This document shows positions 25,291-33,697 of a DNA stretch of 64,000 nucleotides, one piece after another. The first letter of the stretch is position 1. The number at the start of each line of letters is the position of its first letter. The stretch is from Bacteroidales bacterium. GTDB lineage: Bacteria > Bacteroidota > Bacteroidia > Bacteroidales > UBA932. The notes beneath the pieces are model-generated. The model ran no database searches. It was given only the letters and a program-made list of their open reading frames with translations, and was not told the origin of the DNA. A program made the position numbers and the translations under genes. The DNA lies in NCBI GenBank assembly GCA_017442315.1, contig JAFRZX010000101.1, positions 41,317-105,316 of the forward strand, given 5' to 3'.

Positions 25291-27402
25291 ATGGCACAGA
25301 ACGGACTGGACATGGAGATTCAGTTTCTGCCTGGAATGGGGCCTAAAAGAGCCACACTCATGCAGAAAGAACTTGGAATCTATAATTTGGGAGACCTGCT
25401 CAGGTTCTACCCATTCCGCTATATTGACAAAAGCAGCTTCATTGCAATTGCAGATGCCAGACCAGACATGGCATACATCCAACTGAAAGCCACAATAATG
25501 AAGGTTGAACTTCTAAACAACGGCAAAAGGATGAGCATATGGGTAAGTGACGGCACAGGAGAGATGGAAATGGTCTTCTTCAAAGGGATCAAATGGATGC
25601 ATGAAAAACTCAGGACCGGGGTCGAATTTATCTTTTTCGGAAAACCGACAGTATTCAACGGTAGAATCAACATGGTGCATCCGGAAGTGGATGCTGTGAC
25701 GCAGGATACACCTCAGACGGGCTGTGGAGCTACGATGACAGGAGTGTACAACAGTACGGAAAAACTTAAGAACGCCGGAGTTACAGGCAAAGTGATGAAC
25801 AAACTGATGAACACGGCCTTGGAAAGAGGACTTCAGTATATGAAGGAAACATTGCCTGAACATATCATGAAGCAGTGCGGACTTGTACCGCTTCATTTCG
25901 CCGTACGAAACATCCATTTCCCTAAAGACATGACATCGCTTGAAAAAGCCAGATACAGACTCAAGTTCGAGGAACTGTTCTATCTGCAGCTGTCACTTCT
26001 GAAACAGAAGTATGTAAGAAGCCGTGCCGAGGTTGGGATAAGGATGCCTAAGGTTGGAGATGCATTCAACAGATGCTACGGATCGCTTCCATTCCAGCTT
26101 ACCCATGCACAGAAAAGGGTGATAACTGAAATCCGGAATGATATGAAAAGCGGTCATCAGATGAACAGGCTGCTTCAGGGAGATGTAGGTAGCGGAAAGA
26201 CGATGGTTGCAGTACTTACCTCTTTGATAGCAATAGGAAACGGCTATCAGGCCTGCATCATGGCTCCTACAGAAGTTCTCGCTCAGCAACATTACAAAAA
26301 CATTCAGAAATTCCTCGCCCCGACAGGAATCCGGTCCGCACTTCTTACCGGAAGCAGCAGGACATCAGAAAGACGCGAGATCCATGCTGCTCTTGAAGAC
26401 GGCAGCATAGGTATTATCGTCGGAACGCATGCCTTGATAGAAGATCAGGTCATATTCAGGAATTTAGGTCTGGCCATCATAGATGAACAGCATAGGTTCG
26501 GAGTTGAACAGAGATCCAGACTTTGGCGTAAATCCTCATGCGGCATTCCGCCTCACGTACTGGTCATGACAGCTACACCTATACCAAGAACATTGGCCAT
26601 GACTTTATATGGAGATCTCGACGTGTCGGTAATAGACGAACTCCCGCCTGGAAGAAAGCCGGTACAGACAATACATTCAACAGAGTCGAAAAGGCCTGCA
26701 ATGTACAGATTCATGAAAGACCAGATTGCACAAGGAAGACAGGTATTCGTAGTGTATCCTCTGATAAATGAAACCGAGAAACTGGACTATCAAAGCCTTG
26801 AAGCCGGAGCAGAGGATATAATGAAAAACTTTCCTTTCCCGGATTACAAGACAGCAATTGTACATGGAAAACAGCTCAATGACGTAAAGAAGTTCAACAT
26901 GGACGCTTTTGCTTCAGGACGTGCTGATATCCTAGTAGCTACTTCTGTCATTGAAGTAGGGGTAGATGTACCTAATGCTTCCGTCATGGTCATAGAAAGT
27001 GCTGAACGTTTCGGATTAAGTCAGCTCCATCAGCTCAGGGGCAGAGTCGGAAGAGGAAGCGAGAAATCATTCTGCATCCTGATGACAGGCCATAAGCTGA
27101 GCAAGGAATCCAAGCATAGGATAGAATTGATGTGTACAACGGAAAACGGATTTGAACTTGCAGAGGAAGACATGAAGATGAGGGGTCCCGGAGATCTTGA
27201 AGGTACACAACAAAGCGGTCTGCCTATAAATCTGAGCATAGCATCACTGGCTAAGGATGGACTTATTCTTAATGCAGCAAGAGCATGCGCCGAAGCCGTA
27301 CTGGACAAAGACCCGACATTGACATCCGACTCCAACCAGCTGCTCAGAACAGAACTCAGAAAGGAAAAATACCAAATAAAAGATTATAGCAAGATAAGTT
27401 GA
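25291..27402 (+). CDS. recG: ATP-dependent DNA helicase RecG
   Basis: From the ATG at 25291 (MAQNGLDMEIQFLPGMGPKR) the protein has 703 residues. An N-terminal wedge/OB domain comes first. The helicase motifs follow: LLQGDVGSGKTMVAVL (Walker A), IIDEQHRFGVEQRSRL (DEQH box), VMTATPIPRTLAMTLYGD, VIEVGVDVPNASVMVIESAE and QLHQLRGRVGRGSEKSFC. The C-terminal TRG-like part reads EEDMKMRGPGDLEGTQQSG. It remodels stalled replication forks and branched DNA. The earlier in-frame ATG at 25258 falls at or before the predicted transcription start. Confidence 0.97.
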   Translation: MAQNGLDMEIQFLPGMGPKRATLMQKELGIYNLGDLLRFYPFRYIDKSSFIAIADARPDMAYIQLKATIMKVELLNNGKRMSIWVSDGTGEMEMVFFKGIKWMHEKLRTGVEFIFFGKPTVFNGRINMVHPEVDAVTQDTPQTGCGATMTGVYNSTEKLKNAGVTGKVMNKLMNTALERGLQYMKETLPEHIMKQCGLVPLHFAVRNIHFPKDMTSLEKARYRLKFEELFYLQLSLLKQKYVRSRAEVGIRMPKVGDAFNRCYGSLPFQLTHAQKRVITEIRNDMKSGHQMNRLLQGDVGSGKTMVAVLTSLIAIGNGYQACIMAPTEVLAQQHYKNIQKFLAPTGIRSALLTGSSRTSERREIHAALEDGSIGIIVGTHALIEDQVIFRNLGLAIIDEQHRFGVEQRSRLWRKSSCGIPPHVLVMTATPIPRTLAMTLYGDLDVSVIDELPPGRKPVQTIHSTESKRPAMYRFMKDQIAQGRQVFVVYPLINETEKLDYQSLEAGAEDIMKNFPFPDYKTAIVHGKQLNDVKKFNMDAFASGRADILVATSVIEVGVDVPNASVMVIESAERFGLSQLHQLRGRVGRGSEKSFCILMTGHKLSKESKHRIELMCTTENGFELAEEDMKMRGPGDLEGTQQSGLPINLSIASLAKDGLILNAARACAEAVLDKDPTLTSDSNQLLRTELRKEKYQIKDYSKIS

Positions 27403-27404
27403 CA

Positions 27405-28325
27405 ATGGTAACGGAACTTCTCAAGAAATACATCTGGCTTGCACAAACATTCATCCGTGCAGGAGAGCGCGGCTTGTCATTAGAAGAAATATCCACCAAA
27501 TGGGAAAGCCGGTTCGACACGCCTTATTCCAGAAGGACATTCAACAACCACCGTAATGCTCTAGAAGAAGTCTTCGGTATACGGATCGATTGCGACAGAA
27601 GCACCAACAGATATTTCATAGGATATACTGATGACGTAACAGACGAAAATGCTGAAAATGCATGGCTGATAAATACTTTTACAGTAAACAACATGCTGTC
27701 GCTCGGCAGGGAAAGACTATCAGGAAGAGTCTCAGTAGAGGATATACCTTCAGGACACAGATACCTCACAGATATTATGGAAGCCATGACTGAAGGCTAT
27801 GAGATAATCATCAAATACCAGAAGTACACTACTGCAGATGCAGAAACCTTCACATTGAAGCCATATGCCGTCAAAGAATTTGCGAAACGCTGGTATATAG
27901 TGGCATATTGCATGGAAAGGAATGCTTTGAGAGTATACGGACTTGACAGAATACTATCATTGGAAATTACAGGAAATACTTTCAGAATGCCGGAAGGGTT
28001 CGATGTAGATGAATTGTTCGTCACCAGTTTCGGGATATACGTGCCCGACGGTCCTGGACAGACAATACTTTTCAGGACCGGGCATACGGAAGCACGATAT
28101 ATCCGCGATCTTCCTCTGCACAGAAGCCAGACAGAAGTAAATTCAACCAGCAAGTATGTGACTTTCAGCATTTTTGCATGTCCTGACAGAAACATGATAA
28201 TGGAATTCTGCAGACATGCCGGCAGACTGGAAGTCCTTTCGCCGGAAGAGGTACGCAACGCAGTCGCGGAAGAATTGGCAAAGGGAGCCGCACAATACAC
28301 ATCAAAAATAAATGACAAATCATGA
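27405..28325 (+). CDS. WYL-domain transcriptional regulator
   Basis: The roughly 306-residue protein has an N-terminal winged helix (about 1-75, with RRTFNNHRNALEEVFGI). The central WYL domain (about 125-205) has IIKYQKYT and the signature KEFAKRWYIVAYCMER. The C-terminal WCX extension ends near 300. WYL regulators sense small ligands, often nucleic-acid fragments or cyclic nucleotides, and many control stress or defence genes. The ATG at 27405 lies just after the recG stop. A TTG three codons earlier would overlap recG. The gene is coupled downstream to the peptidase by an ATGA overlap. Confidence 0.88.
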   Translation: MVTELLKKYIWLAQTFIRAGERGLSLEEISTKWESRFDTPYSRRTFNNHRNALEEVFGIRIDCDRSTNRYFIGYTDDVTDENAENAWLINTFTVNNMLSLGRERLSGRVSVEDIPSGHRYLTDIMEAMTEGYEIIIKYQKYTTADAETFTLKPYAVKEFAKRWYIVAYCMERNALRVYGLDRILSLEITGNTFRMPEGFDVDELFVTSFGIYVPDGPGQTILFRTGHTEARYIRDLPLHRSQTEVNSTSKYVTFSIFACPDRNMIMEFCRHAGRLEVLSPEEVRNAVAEELAKGAAQYTSKINDKS

Positions 28326-30667
28326 ATATGATGGATATTATAAAAAACGTTACCAGATTCACACTGTTAGTGGCAATTGCAACGGTTATAGGAATTATTA
28401 TGACAGAAAAGAAAAAGAAGCCTTATAATGAGGGCTACATAGGCAGAAGCGAAATACAGATCAAAGACGGAAAGATGACTCCTGAAGCTCTTCTTGCTTT
28501 GGGAAGACTTTCTGATCCGAACGTGTCGCCAGATGGAAAGCTCATTCTATATGGAACAAGCTACACCTCGGTAGAAAACAACCGTTCGTGCAGGAACCTA
28601 TTTGTATGCAACACTGATGGATCCGAGGTTCAGCAACTTACAAAATCCGGGAAAAGCATCGGGAATGCCAGATGGAGCAACGATGGAAAACATATCGTAT
28701 ACCTTAAGGATGGTCAGATCTGGAGTGCACGCTTTAAAATGAGCAAAAGAGGCTGCAAACTGACAGATCCGATACAAGTCAGCGACATTCCGTCAGGTAT
28801 CAGTGAATTCAAACTTTCCCCTGACCAGAAAATGCTGATGTACGTAAGTACAGTCAAAAGTGCAGTAAAATCACCATCTGACTGTTATGAAGACCTTGAC
28901 AAGGCATCGGCATTCACTACAGATGACCTGATGTACAGGCATTGGGACCACACAGTCATGACGATTCCTCACACATTCATTTCTGACTTCAGTTTCGATT
29001 CAGATGTGAAAGTCACACAAGAGACATCAAAAGACATACTCGAAGGAGCTGAAGGATTGTATGAACTTCCCACCGAACCATTCAGCGGTATCGAACAGCT
29101 GTCCTGGAGCCCGGACAGCAGGTTCATTGCATACTCATGCAGAAAGATGGAGGGTAAGAGATATGCATTCTCTACAAACACCGAGATATACATATATAAT
29201 ATAGGTACAGGACAGACTGGTATCATTCCGATGGGAGGCGGATATGATACAGATCCGGTATGGAGTCCGGACGGAACTAAGATATGCTGGATAAGCATGG
29301 AACGTGACGGATATGAAGCAGACAAGCAGAGACTGATGTGTGCAGATGTAGATTGGTCAGGGGTAAATGAAGACGGGAACGGAATACCGAAGATTCATGG
29401 TATTACAGACCTGACCGAAGATTTTAAGTATAACGCAGCATCCCCTGTATGGAGTCACGATTCTTCGACAATATATTTTTCCGCACTGGCGGAAGGATTA
29501 CAGGGAATCTTCGCGGCCAAAGCATCAGCTGAGGCATCCTACGGATTTACGGACAGCGAATCCGCACAACGGCAGATAATACGGATTACGGGAGAAGACG
29601 ATTGGTATGACTTCGATTCTCCTTTCCACATAGCATCAAGTGATGACGGCAGTACGATGCTGTATACGACATGGTGCAGCATGGATTTTCCAACAGAACT
29701 TGTCGCAATTAAGGTTTCCGAGGGTTTACCGACGGAATATCAGCCTGTAACCAAAGAAAACGAGCACATTCTCTCTCAACTCAGCAACCATCGGACAGAA
29801 GCAAGATATATAAAGACAACTGATGGCAAGGACATGCTGACCTGGGTGCTATATCCGCCTCATTTTGACCCGGAAAAAGTGTATCCGTCAATATTGATAT
29901 GCCTGGGAGGACCTCAAGGAACATTAAGCCAGGGATGGTCGTACAGATGGAACTACCGCCTGATGTCTGCACAGGACTACATAATAGTGCTCCCTAACAG
30001 GCGCGGAACCACAGCATTCGGCCAGGAATGGACAGAGCAGATTTCCGGAGACTACCCAGGTCTTAACATGCAAGACTATCTGTCTGCAGCCCATGCACTC
30101 AAGGCTGAGCCTTATGTGGGAAAGATGGCAGCATGCGGGGCAAGCTACGGAGGATATTCCGTCTACTATCTATGCGGGACACATGATGGCACATTTGACG
30201 CATTCATTGCACACGCCGGCATCTTCAATGAGGAGCACATGTATATGACGACAGAAGAGATGTGGTTTCCGAATTTCGATAACGGAGGGCTTCACAGCAC
30301 AGAAATAGACCCTAGGATAGGCACTCCGGAAGCTCCGATAGGTCCTGCAGGTGACGGAGTCACATTTGGAGGCATAAAGCAGGGGGGCTCACCATGGAGC
30401 AACGAACCGAAGGCAAAACGTCACTATGAACTATCACCACACAATATGGTCACAAGATGGCATACACCATTGATGGTAATACATGGAGGTATGGACTACA
30501 GAGTTCCGGTAGATCAGGGAATGGCGGCATACAACGCAGCACAGATGATGGGGGTACCATCAAGACTTCTGATATTTCCTGACGAAAATCATTGGATACT
30601 CAAACCTCAGAATGCACTGATGTGGCATAGGGAATATTTCCGATGGCTTGAACAATGGTGCAGATAA
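28322..30667 (+). CDS. S9 family prolyl oligopeptidase-type peptidase
   Basis: The 781-residue protein has an N-terminal membrane anchor or signal (about 9-29). A seven-bladed propeller follows with WD40-like TolB repeats (LSWSPDSRFIAYSCRKMEGK, VWSPDGTKICW), then an alpha/beta-hydrolase domain. The catalytic serine lies in CGASYGGYSVYY (about 620), the aspartate in HGGMDYRVPVDQG and the histidine in PDENHWILKP. Such enzymes (DPP4/acylaminoacyl peptidase type) trim peptides in the periplasm. The gene overlaps the WYL gene by four bases. A hairpin at 30716-30751 probably terminates the unit. Confidence 0.93.
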   Translation: MNMMDIIKNVTRFTLLVAIATVIGIIMTEKKKKPYNEGYIGRSEIQIKDGKMTPEALLALGRLSDPNVSPDGKLILYGTSYTSVENNRSCRNLFVCNTDGSEVQQLTKSGKSIGNARWSNDGKHIVYLKDGQIWSARFKMSKRGCKLTDPIQVSDIPSGISEFKLSPDQKMLMYVSTVKSAVKSPSDCYEDLDKASAFTTDDLMYRHWDHTVMTIPHTFISDFSFDSDVKVTQETSKDILEGAEGLYELPTEPFSGIEQLSWSPDSRFIAYSCRKMEGKRYAFSTNTEIYIYNIGTGQTGIIPMGGGYDTDPVWSPDGTKICWISMERDGYEADKQRLMCADVDWSGVNEDGNGIPKIHGITDLTEDFKYNAASPVWSHDSSTIYFSALAEGLQGIFAAKASAEASYGFTDSESAQRQIIRITGEDDWYDFDSPFHIASSDDGSTMLYTTWCSMDFPTELVAIKVSEGLPTEYQPVTKENEHILSQLSNHRTEARYIKTTDGKDMLTWVLYPPHFDPEKVYPSILICLGGPQGTLSQGWSYRWNYRLMSAQDYIIVLPNRRGTTAFGQEWTEQISGDYPGLNMQDYLSAAHALKAEPYVGKMAACGASYGGYSVYYLCGTHDGTFDAFIAHAGIFNEEHMYMTTEEMWFPNFDNGGLHSTEIDPRIGTPEAPIGPAGDGVTFGGIKQGGSPWSNEPKAKRHYELSPHNMVTRWHTPLMVIHGGMDYRVPVDQGMAAYNAAQMMGVPSRLLIFPDENHWILKPQNALMWHREYFRWLEQWCR

Positions 30668-30715
30668 ATGTGACCGGACACATCAGTACCAGATAAGCGA
30701 TATCTGACATGAATT

Positions 30716-30759
30716 GAGAAATCTTTATCCATTTTGTGATAGGGATTTCTCTTTCTGTT
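30716..30759 (+). terminator. Probable terminator after the S9 peptidase
   Basis: GAGAAATC (30716-30723) pairs with GATTTCTC (30744-30751), with an inner TATC/GATA stem, followed by TTTCTGTT. It lies about 50 bp after the peptidase stop. The rest of 30668-30816 shows nothing else I can name. Confidence 0.5.
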
Positions 30760-30816
30760 CTGCATCAAATGATGCGTAAAACTGAATTCACGAGGACTTT
30801 TGTCCAGTAGCGGATA

Positions 30817-30966
30817 TCATGACCGATTATCTGCATCTTCAGAAACAAGGATTCCGGCAGCATAACATATACCCATCGTGAGAAAATATTTCCAAGCGCC
30901 GAATAGTGCAATCAGCAGAAATATAGTTCCTGCAACAAAGCAAACGATAGAACAAATCTTTTCCAT
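30817..30966 (-). CDS. Hypothetical 49-residue membrane protein
   Basis: From the ATG at 30966 it reads MEKICSIVCFVAGTIFLLIA, followed by a second hydrophobic stretch (FLTMGICYAAGILVS). It is probably two short membrane helices with an acidic tail (EDADNRS). The frame stays open 22 codons upstream, but that part is polar and unlike a signal sequence. It is transcribed divergently from the XRE/S24 gene. It is not recognised, and its reality as a gene is moderately supported by its hydrophobic pattern. Confidence 0.45.
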   Translation of the reverse strand: MEKICSIVCFVAGTIFLLIALFGAWKYFLTMGICYAAGILVSEDADNRS

Positions 30967-31141
30967 TACAACTACACTTGTTTTGTTATCAATCCTACAA
31001 TAAGTGAAATATTTTTCATAGTTTGTAAACAAGTAATTCTAAAATTATCAGAATTTATTTCTAATTTCATAGAAAAAGGCTAAATTTGCACCGTTTATTG
31101 CTTAGATGGTATGCAAATATAACACCATTTTTGTAATAATT

Positions 31142-31181
31142 TACACATTTTACACAAATTTTGTAGGATTCTACACAAATT
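31142..31181 (+). promoter_or_regulatory. Candidate operator repeats before the XRE/S24 gene
   Basis: TACACAAATT occurs at 31151-31160 and again at 31172-31181, 21 bp apart (two helical turns). A third partial copy, TACACATTT, starts at 31142. The last copy abuts the ATG at 31182. Direct repeats at this place suit autoregulation by the encoded HTH protein. Confidence 0.45.
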
Positions 31182-31862
31182 ATGACACACACCAACGACA
31201 TAGGGAAAAGAATAAAAGAATATTTCACTGAAATGGGCATGTCTCAGCAGGATGTTGCAAAACTTCTCGGAGTACAACAGGCCGCAGTCAGCAACCAGTT
31301 GAACGGAAGACCTTTCGGCAAGAATTCCGCTTCAAAATGGAATCAGGCATTCGGATTCAGAATAAACTGGCTGCTGACAGGAGAAGGTCCAATGTTCGAC
31401 ACTGACTGCAACATAGAAGAATTTACCAGTTATGAGGGACATCCTGAACTGAATCACGAAGAAGACATACCGGTAATACCTGCCAGATTGTTCAGAGCTC
31501 CGGAAATCAACATTTATGAATATGTTAAAAATTCCGGCACTGTAGACAGACTACCTCCTGTGCCCCACTTTCAGAAACACGACCTGTTTGCCACGTGTCC
31601 GGGTGACGCAATGGCTCCTAGAATATGCAGAGGCTACCTTCTGGCACTACGCAGAATGCCCAAAGACTCCATTATAATCAATGGCGAAATATATGCAGTA
31701 GACACTATCTCACACGGCATGTTCATCAGAAAGCTGGTTGATAATGGTGACAGTCTGTCATTCATTGCTGAAAATCAGCAGGATTTTCCAGACTTTGAAC
31801 TTCCTCACAGTGACGTCATAAACATATTCCGCGTTGTTGGAGTACTGATCGAGAATATTTAG
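31182..31862 (+). CDS. C1/LexA-like XRE repressor with S24 domain lacking the catalytic serine
   Basis: The 226-residue protein has an N-terminal helix-turn-helix (about 6-45, GMSQQDVAKLLGVQQAAVSN) and a C-terminal S24/LexA-fold domain. In that fold the nucleophile serine sits in GDSM. Here the motif reads GDAM (141-144), so the serine is replaced by alanine. The general-base lysine appears conserved (FIRKL, Lys184). The protein should therefore bind DNA and dimerise but not cleave itself in the RecA-stimulated way. It lies in a patch with repeats and a tRNA but without other phage genes, so it may be a domesticated regulator. Confidence 0.88.
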   Translation: MTHTNDIGKRIKEYFTEMGMSQQDVAKLLGVQQAAVSNQLNGRPFGKNSASKWNQAFGFRINWLLTGEGPMFDTDCNIEEFTSYEGHPELNHEEDIPVIPARLFRAPEINIYEYVKNSGTVDRLPPVPHFQKHDLFATCPGDAMAPRICRGYLLALRRMPKDSIIINGEIYAVDTISHGMFIRKLVDNGDSLSFIAENQQDFPDFELPHSDVINIFRVVGVLIENI

Positions 31863-31950
31863 AAAAGACAGGATCACCGGCAAAAATCCATGAATCCGCA
31901 TATAGTGCCATCAGGCCACCAAATGCTGGATTTCCATAAACATGAAGGCT

Positions 31951-31970
31951 CAAAGCAGGCGTAGCTCGCG
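31951..31970 (+). repeat. Short repeat shared with the region next to the right-edge IS
   Basis: CAAAGCAGGCGTAGCTCG at 31951-31968 has its two parts (CAAAGCAGGC and GGCGTAGCTCG) present again, inverted and 14 bp apart, at 63558-63592. This marks a dispersed repeat family bordering the structured tandem repeat. Confidence 0.55.
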
Positions 31971-32233
31971 CAACCGGGCCGGGTATTTTGTCTCGCACAA
32001 AATACGGAAAGGCGGAAAGGTTGCCTGGGATTGCAGAAGCAATCACAGCATGCCCCACAGGGGCTGTCGCGAATGCGACTGGGGGTAAGGGGGTCCCGAA
32101 GGGCGTCTGAAGACGCGCAACCGGGCCGGGTATTTTGTCTCCCACAAAATACGGAAAGGCGGAAAGGTTGCCTGGGATTGTAGAAGCAATCACAGCATGC
32201 CCCACAGGGGCTGTCGCGAATGCGACTGGGGGT
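31967..32233. repeat. Tandem structured repeat, two 120-bp copies with 147-bp period
   Basis: Copies at 31967-32086 and 32114-32233 differ at two positions and are separated by 27 bp. Each copy contains successive inverted repeats. TATTTTGT/ACAAAATA is an 8-bp stem, GATTGC/GCAATC a 6-bp stem with loop AGAA, GCCCC/GGGGC a 5-bp stem and GTCGC/GCGAC a 5-bp stem. A longer-range GCAACC/GGTTGC pairing encloses the first. One difference is in a loop and the other changes a G-C pair to G-U, so structure is preserved. It ends 8 bp before the 3' end of tRNA-Arg. Open frames through it merely follow the repeat. Confidence 0.85.
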
Positions 32234-32241
32234 TAAATCTG

Positions 32242-32313
32242 TAGCCCCATGCGGAATCGAACCGCAACCGTCAGAACCGGAATCTGAAATTCTATCCATT
32301 AAACTATAGGGCC
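32242..32313 (-). tRNA. tRNA-Arg (anticodon CCG)
   Basis: The 72-nt minus-strand sequence folds as a tRNA. The acceptor GGCCCTA pairs with TGGGGCT (two G-U pairs), the anticodon stem TCAGA/TCTGA encloses TTCCGGT, and the T-arm is TGCGGTTCGATTCCGCA. The anticodon CCG reads CGG. CCA is not encoded. Confidence 0.93.
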
Positions 32314-32415
32314 GGATATCTTTGCAAATGTAGGCATTTTTGACGATTTCACCACATTATTTGAAAATATTCTATCCATAAATGACATCAAAGCCAGTCA
32401 TACCAGTAATTTTTC

Positions 32416-32423
32416 TATATTTG
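32416..32423 (+). promoter_or_regulatory. Probable fabD promoter
   Basis: TATATTTG lies about 185 bp upstream of the fabD ATG, giving a leader of about 175 nt. I see no recognisable riboswitch in the leader, and nothing else in the 32314-32606 gap. Confidence 0.5.
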
Positions 32424-32606
32424 CAACCTCAAAAACGGAATTAACGGCTTAACAGTTTCTGAAAGATCTGTTCAATAACGCCCCTGGTAATATAACACAA
32501 AGGATAATGAACCAATAACAGTGTTGCCACAAGGACATCTGACATGAAACACAAAAGACAAGCATAGAAAATAAACCGAAACTCAAAATCATTCAATTAT
32601 AATCAC

Positions 32607-33500
32607 ATGAAGAAAGCATACGTATTCCCCGGCCAAGGCTCGCAATATCCTGGAATGGCCAAGGACCTATATAAAAGTAACAACATTGCTTACAACATGC
32701 TGGAAAAGGCCAACGAAATACTTGGATTCCGCATCACTGATATAATGTTTGACGGTACATCTGAAGAGCTAAGACAGACCGATGTAACCCAACCGGCAGT
32801 ATTTCTGCACTCTACCGTATTAGCAAAATGTCTTCCGGACTTTGCACCGGATATGGTGGCAGGACATTCATTAGGAGAATTTTCCGCACTGGTAGCAGCT
32901 GGAGCAATAGACTTTGAAGAAGGTCTGAGACTTGTAGCAATAAGAGCCAGGGCAATGCAGAAGGCTTGTGAGATGAAAAGCGGAACAATGGCTGCTGTAA
33001 TCAACCTTGCCGCCGAAACTATCGAAAAGATATGTTCTGAGACAGAAGGAACGGTAGTAGCCGCGAACTATAACTGTGACGGACAGATTGTCATCTCAGG
33101 TGAAAAGGCTGCGGTAGAGACTGCATGCTTGAAGATGAAGGAAGCCGGAGCTAAAAGAGCACTTATCCTTCCTGTTGGAGGAGCATTTCACTCACCTCTG
33201 ATGGAACCTGCACGCGCAGAACTTGCAGAAGGAATAGAAAAGTCAGTATTCAGGACACCTATATGCCCAATATATCAGAATGTTACGGGCCTGCCTGCAA
33301 CAGACCCTGCACAAATAAAGGCCAACCTTCTTGCTCAACTGACATCTCCTGTAAAATGGACTCAGAGTGTAAAATCCATGATTGAAGATGGTGCAGACCA
33401 CTTCACAGAGGTCGGACCAGGAAATGTACTGCAAGGATTAATCAACAAGATTGCATCTTCCGCAATTTCAATCAATGGATATCAGGGGCTATCTGATTGA
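32607..33500 (+). CDS. fabD: Malonyl-CoA:ACP transacylase
   Basis: The 297-residue protein begins MKKAYVFPGQGSQYPGMAKD. It has the nucleophile motif GHSLGEFSALV with Ser88, the arginine in LRLVAIRARAMQ, AFHSPLMEPA with the catalytic His and GPGNVLQGLI near the end. It loads malonate onto acyl carrier protein for fatty-acid synthesis. It stands alone here rather than with other fab genes. The nifJ promoter follows within 100 bp. Confidence 0.96.
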   Translation: MKKAYVFPGQGSQYPGMAKDLYKSNNIAYNMLEKANEILGFRITDIMFDGTSEELRQTDVTQPAVFLHSTVLAKCLPDFAPDMVAGHSLGEFSALVAAGAIDFEEGLRLVAIRARAMQKACEMKSGTMAAVINLAAETIEKICSETEGTVVAANYNCDGQIVISGEKAAVETACLKMKEAGAKRALILPVGGAFHSPLMEPARAELAEGIEKSVFRTPICPIYQNVTGLPATDPAQIKANLLAQLTSPVKWTQSVKSMIEDGADHFTEVGPGNVLQGLINKIASSAISINGYQGLSD

Positions 33501-33593
33501 AAAAAAGGCAGGAAAGATATATCAGACATACCAATTAAGAATCTTTGATAAAATTTTAGACAGCTTCATACATGGAATTTAACTAATTTTCCG

Positions 33594-33601
33594 TAAATTT
33601 G
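33594..33601 (+). promoter_or_regulatory. nifJ promoter -7 element
   Basis: TAAATTTG lies about 97 bp upstream of the nifJ ATG, with an AT-rich upstream region. The implied leader is about 90 nt. Confidence 0.5.
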
Positions 33602-33697
33602 TACGATATTGCATAATATACAGACAGGCATAGAGAATGCAATACAGACTCTTATGAAATTGAGATAGACAAATACAATTATCAAATCTGACTAATT

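Noticed and set aside
31967-32233. The tandem repeat as a CRISPR array
   Set aside because: There are only two long units, the 27-bp separator is not flanked by short repeats, and no cas genes are near.
31816-32299. Two minus-strand ORFs of 129 and 141 codons across the tandem repeat
   Set aside because: Their protein sequences are internally duplicated only because the DNA is, they overlap tRNA-Arg or the S24 gene, and they match no domain. The DNA structure explains the region better.
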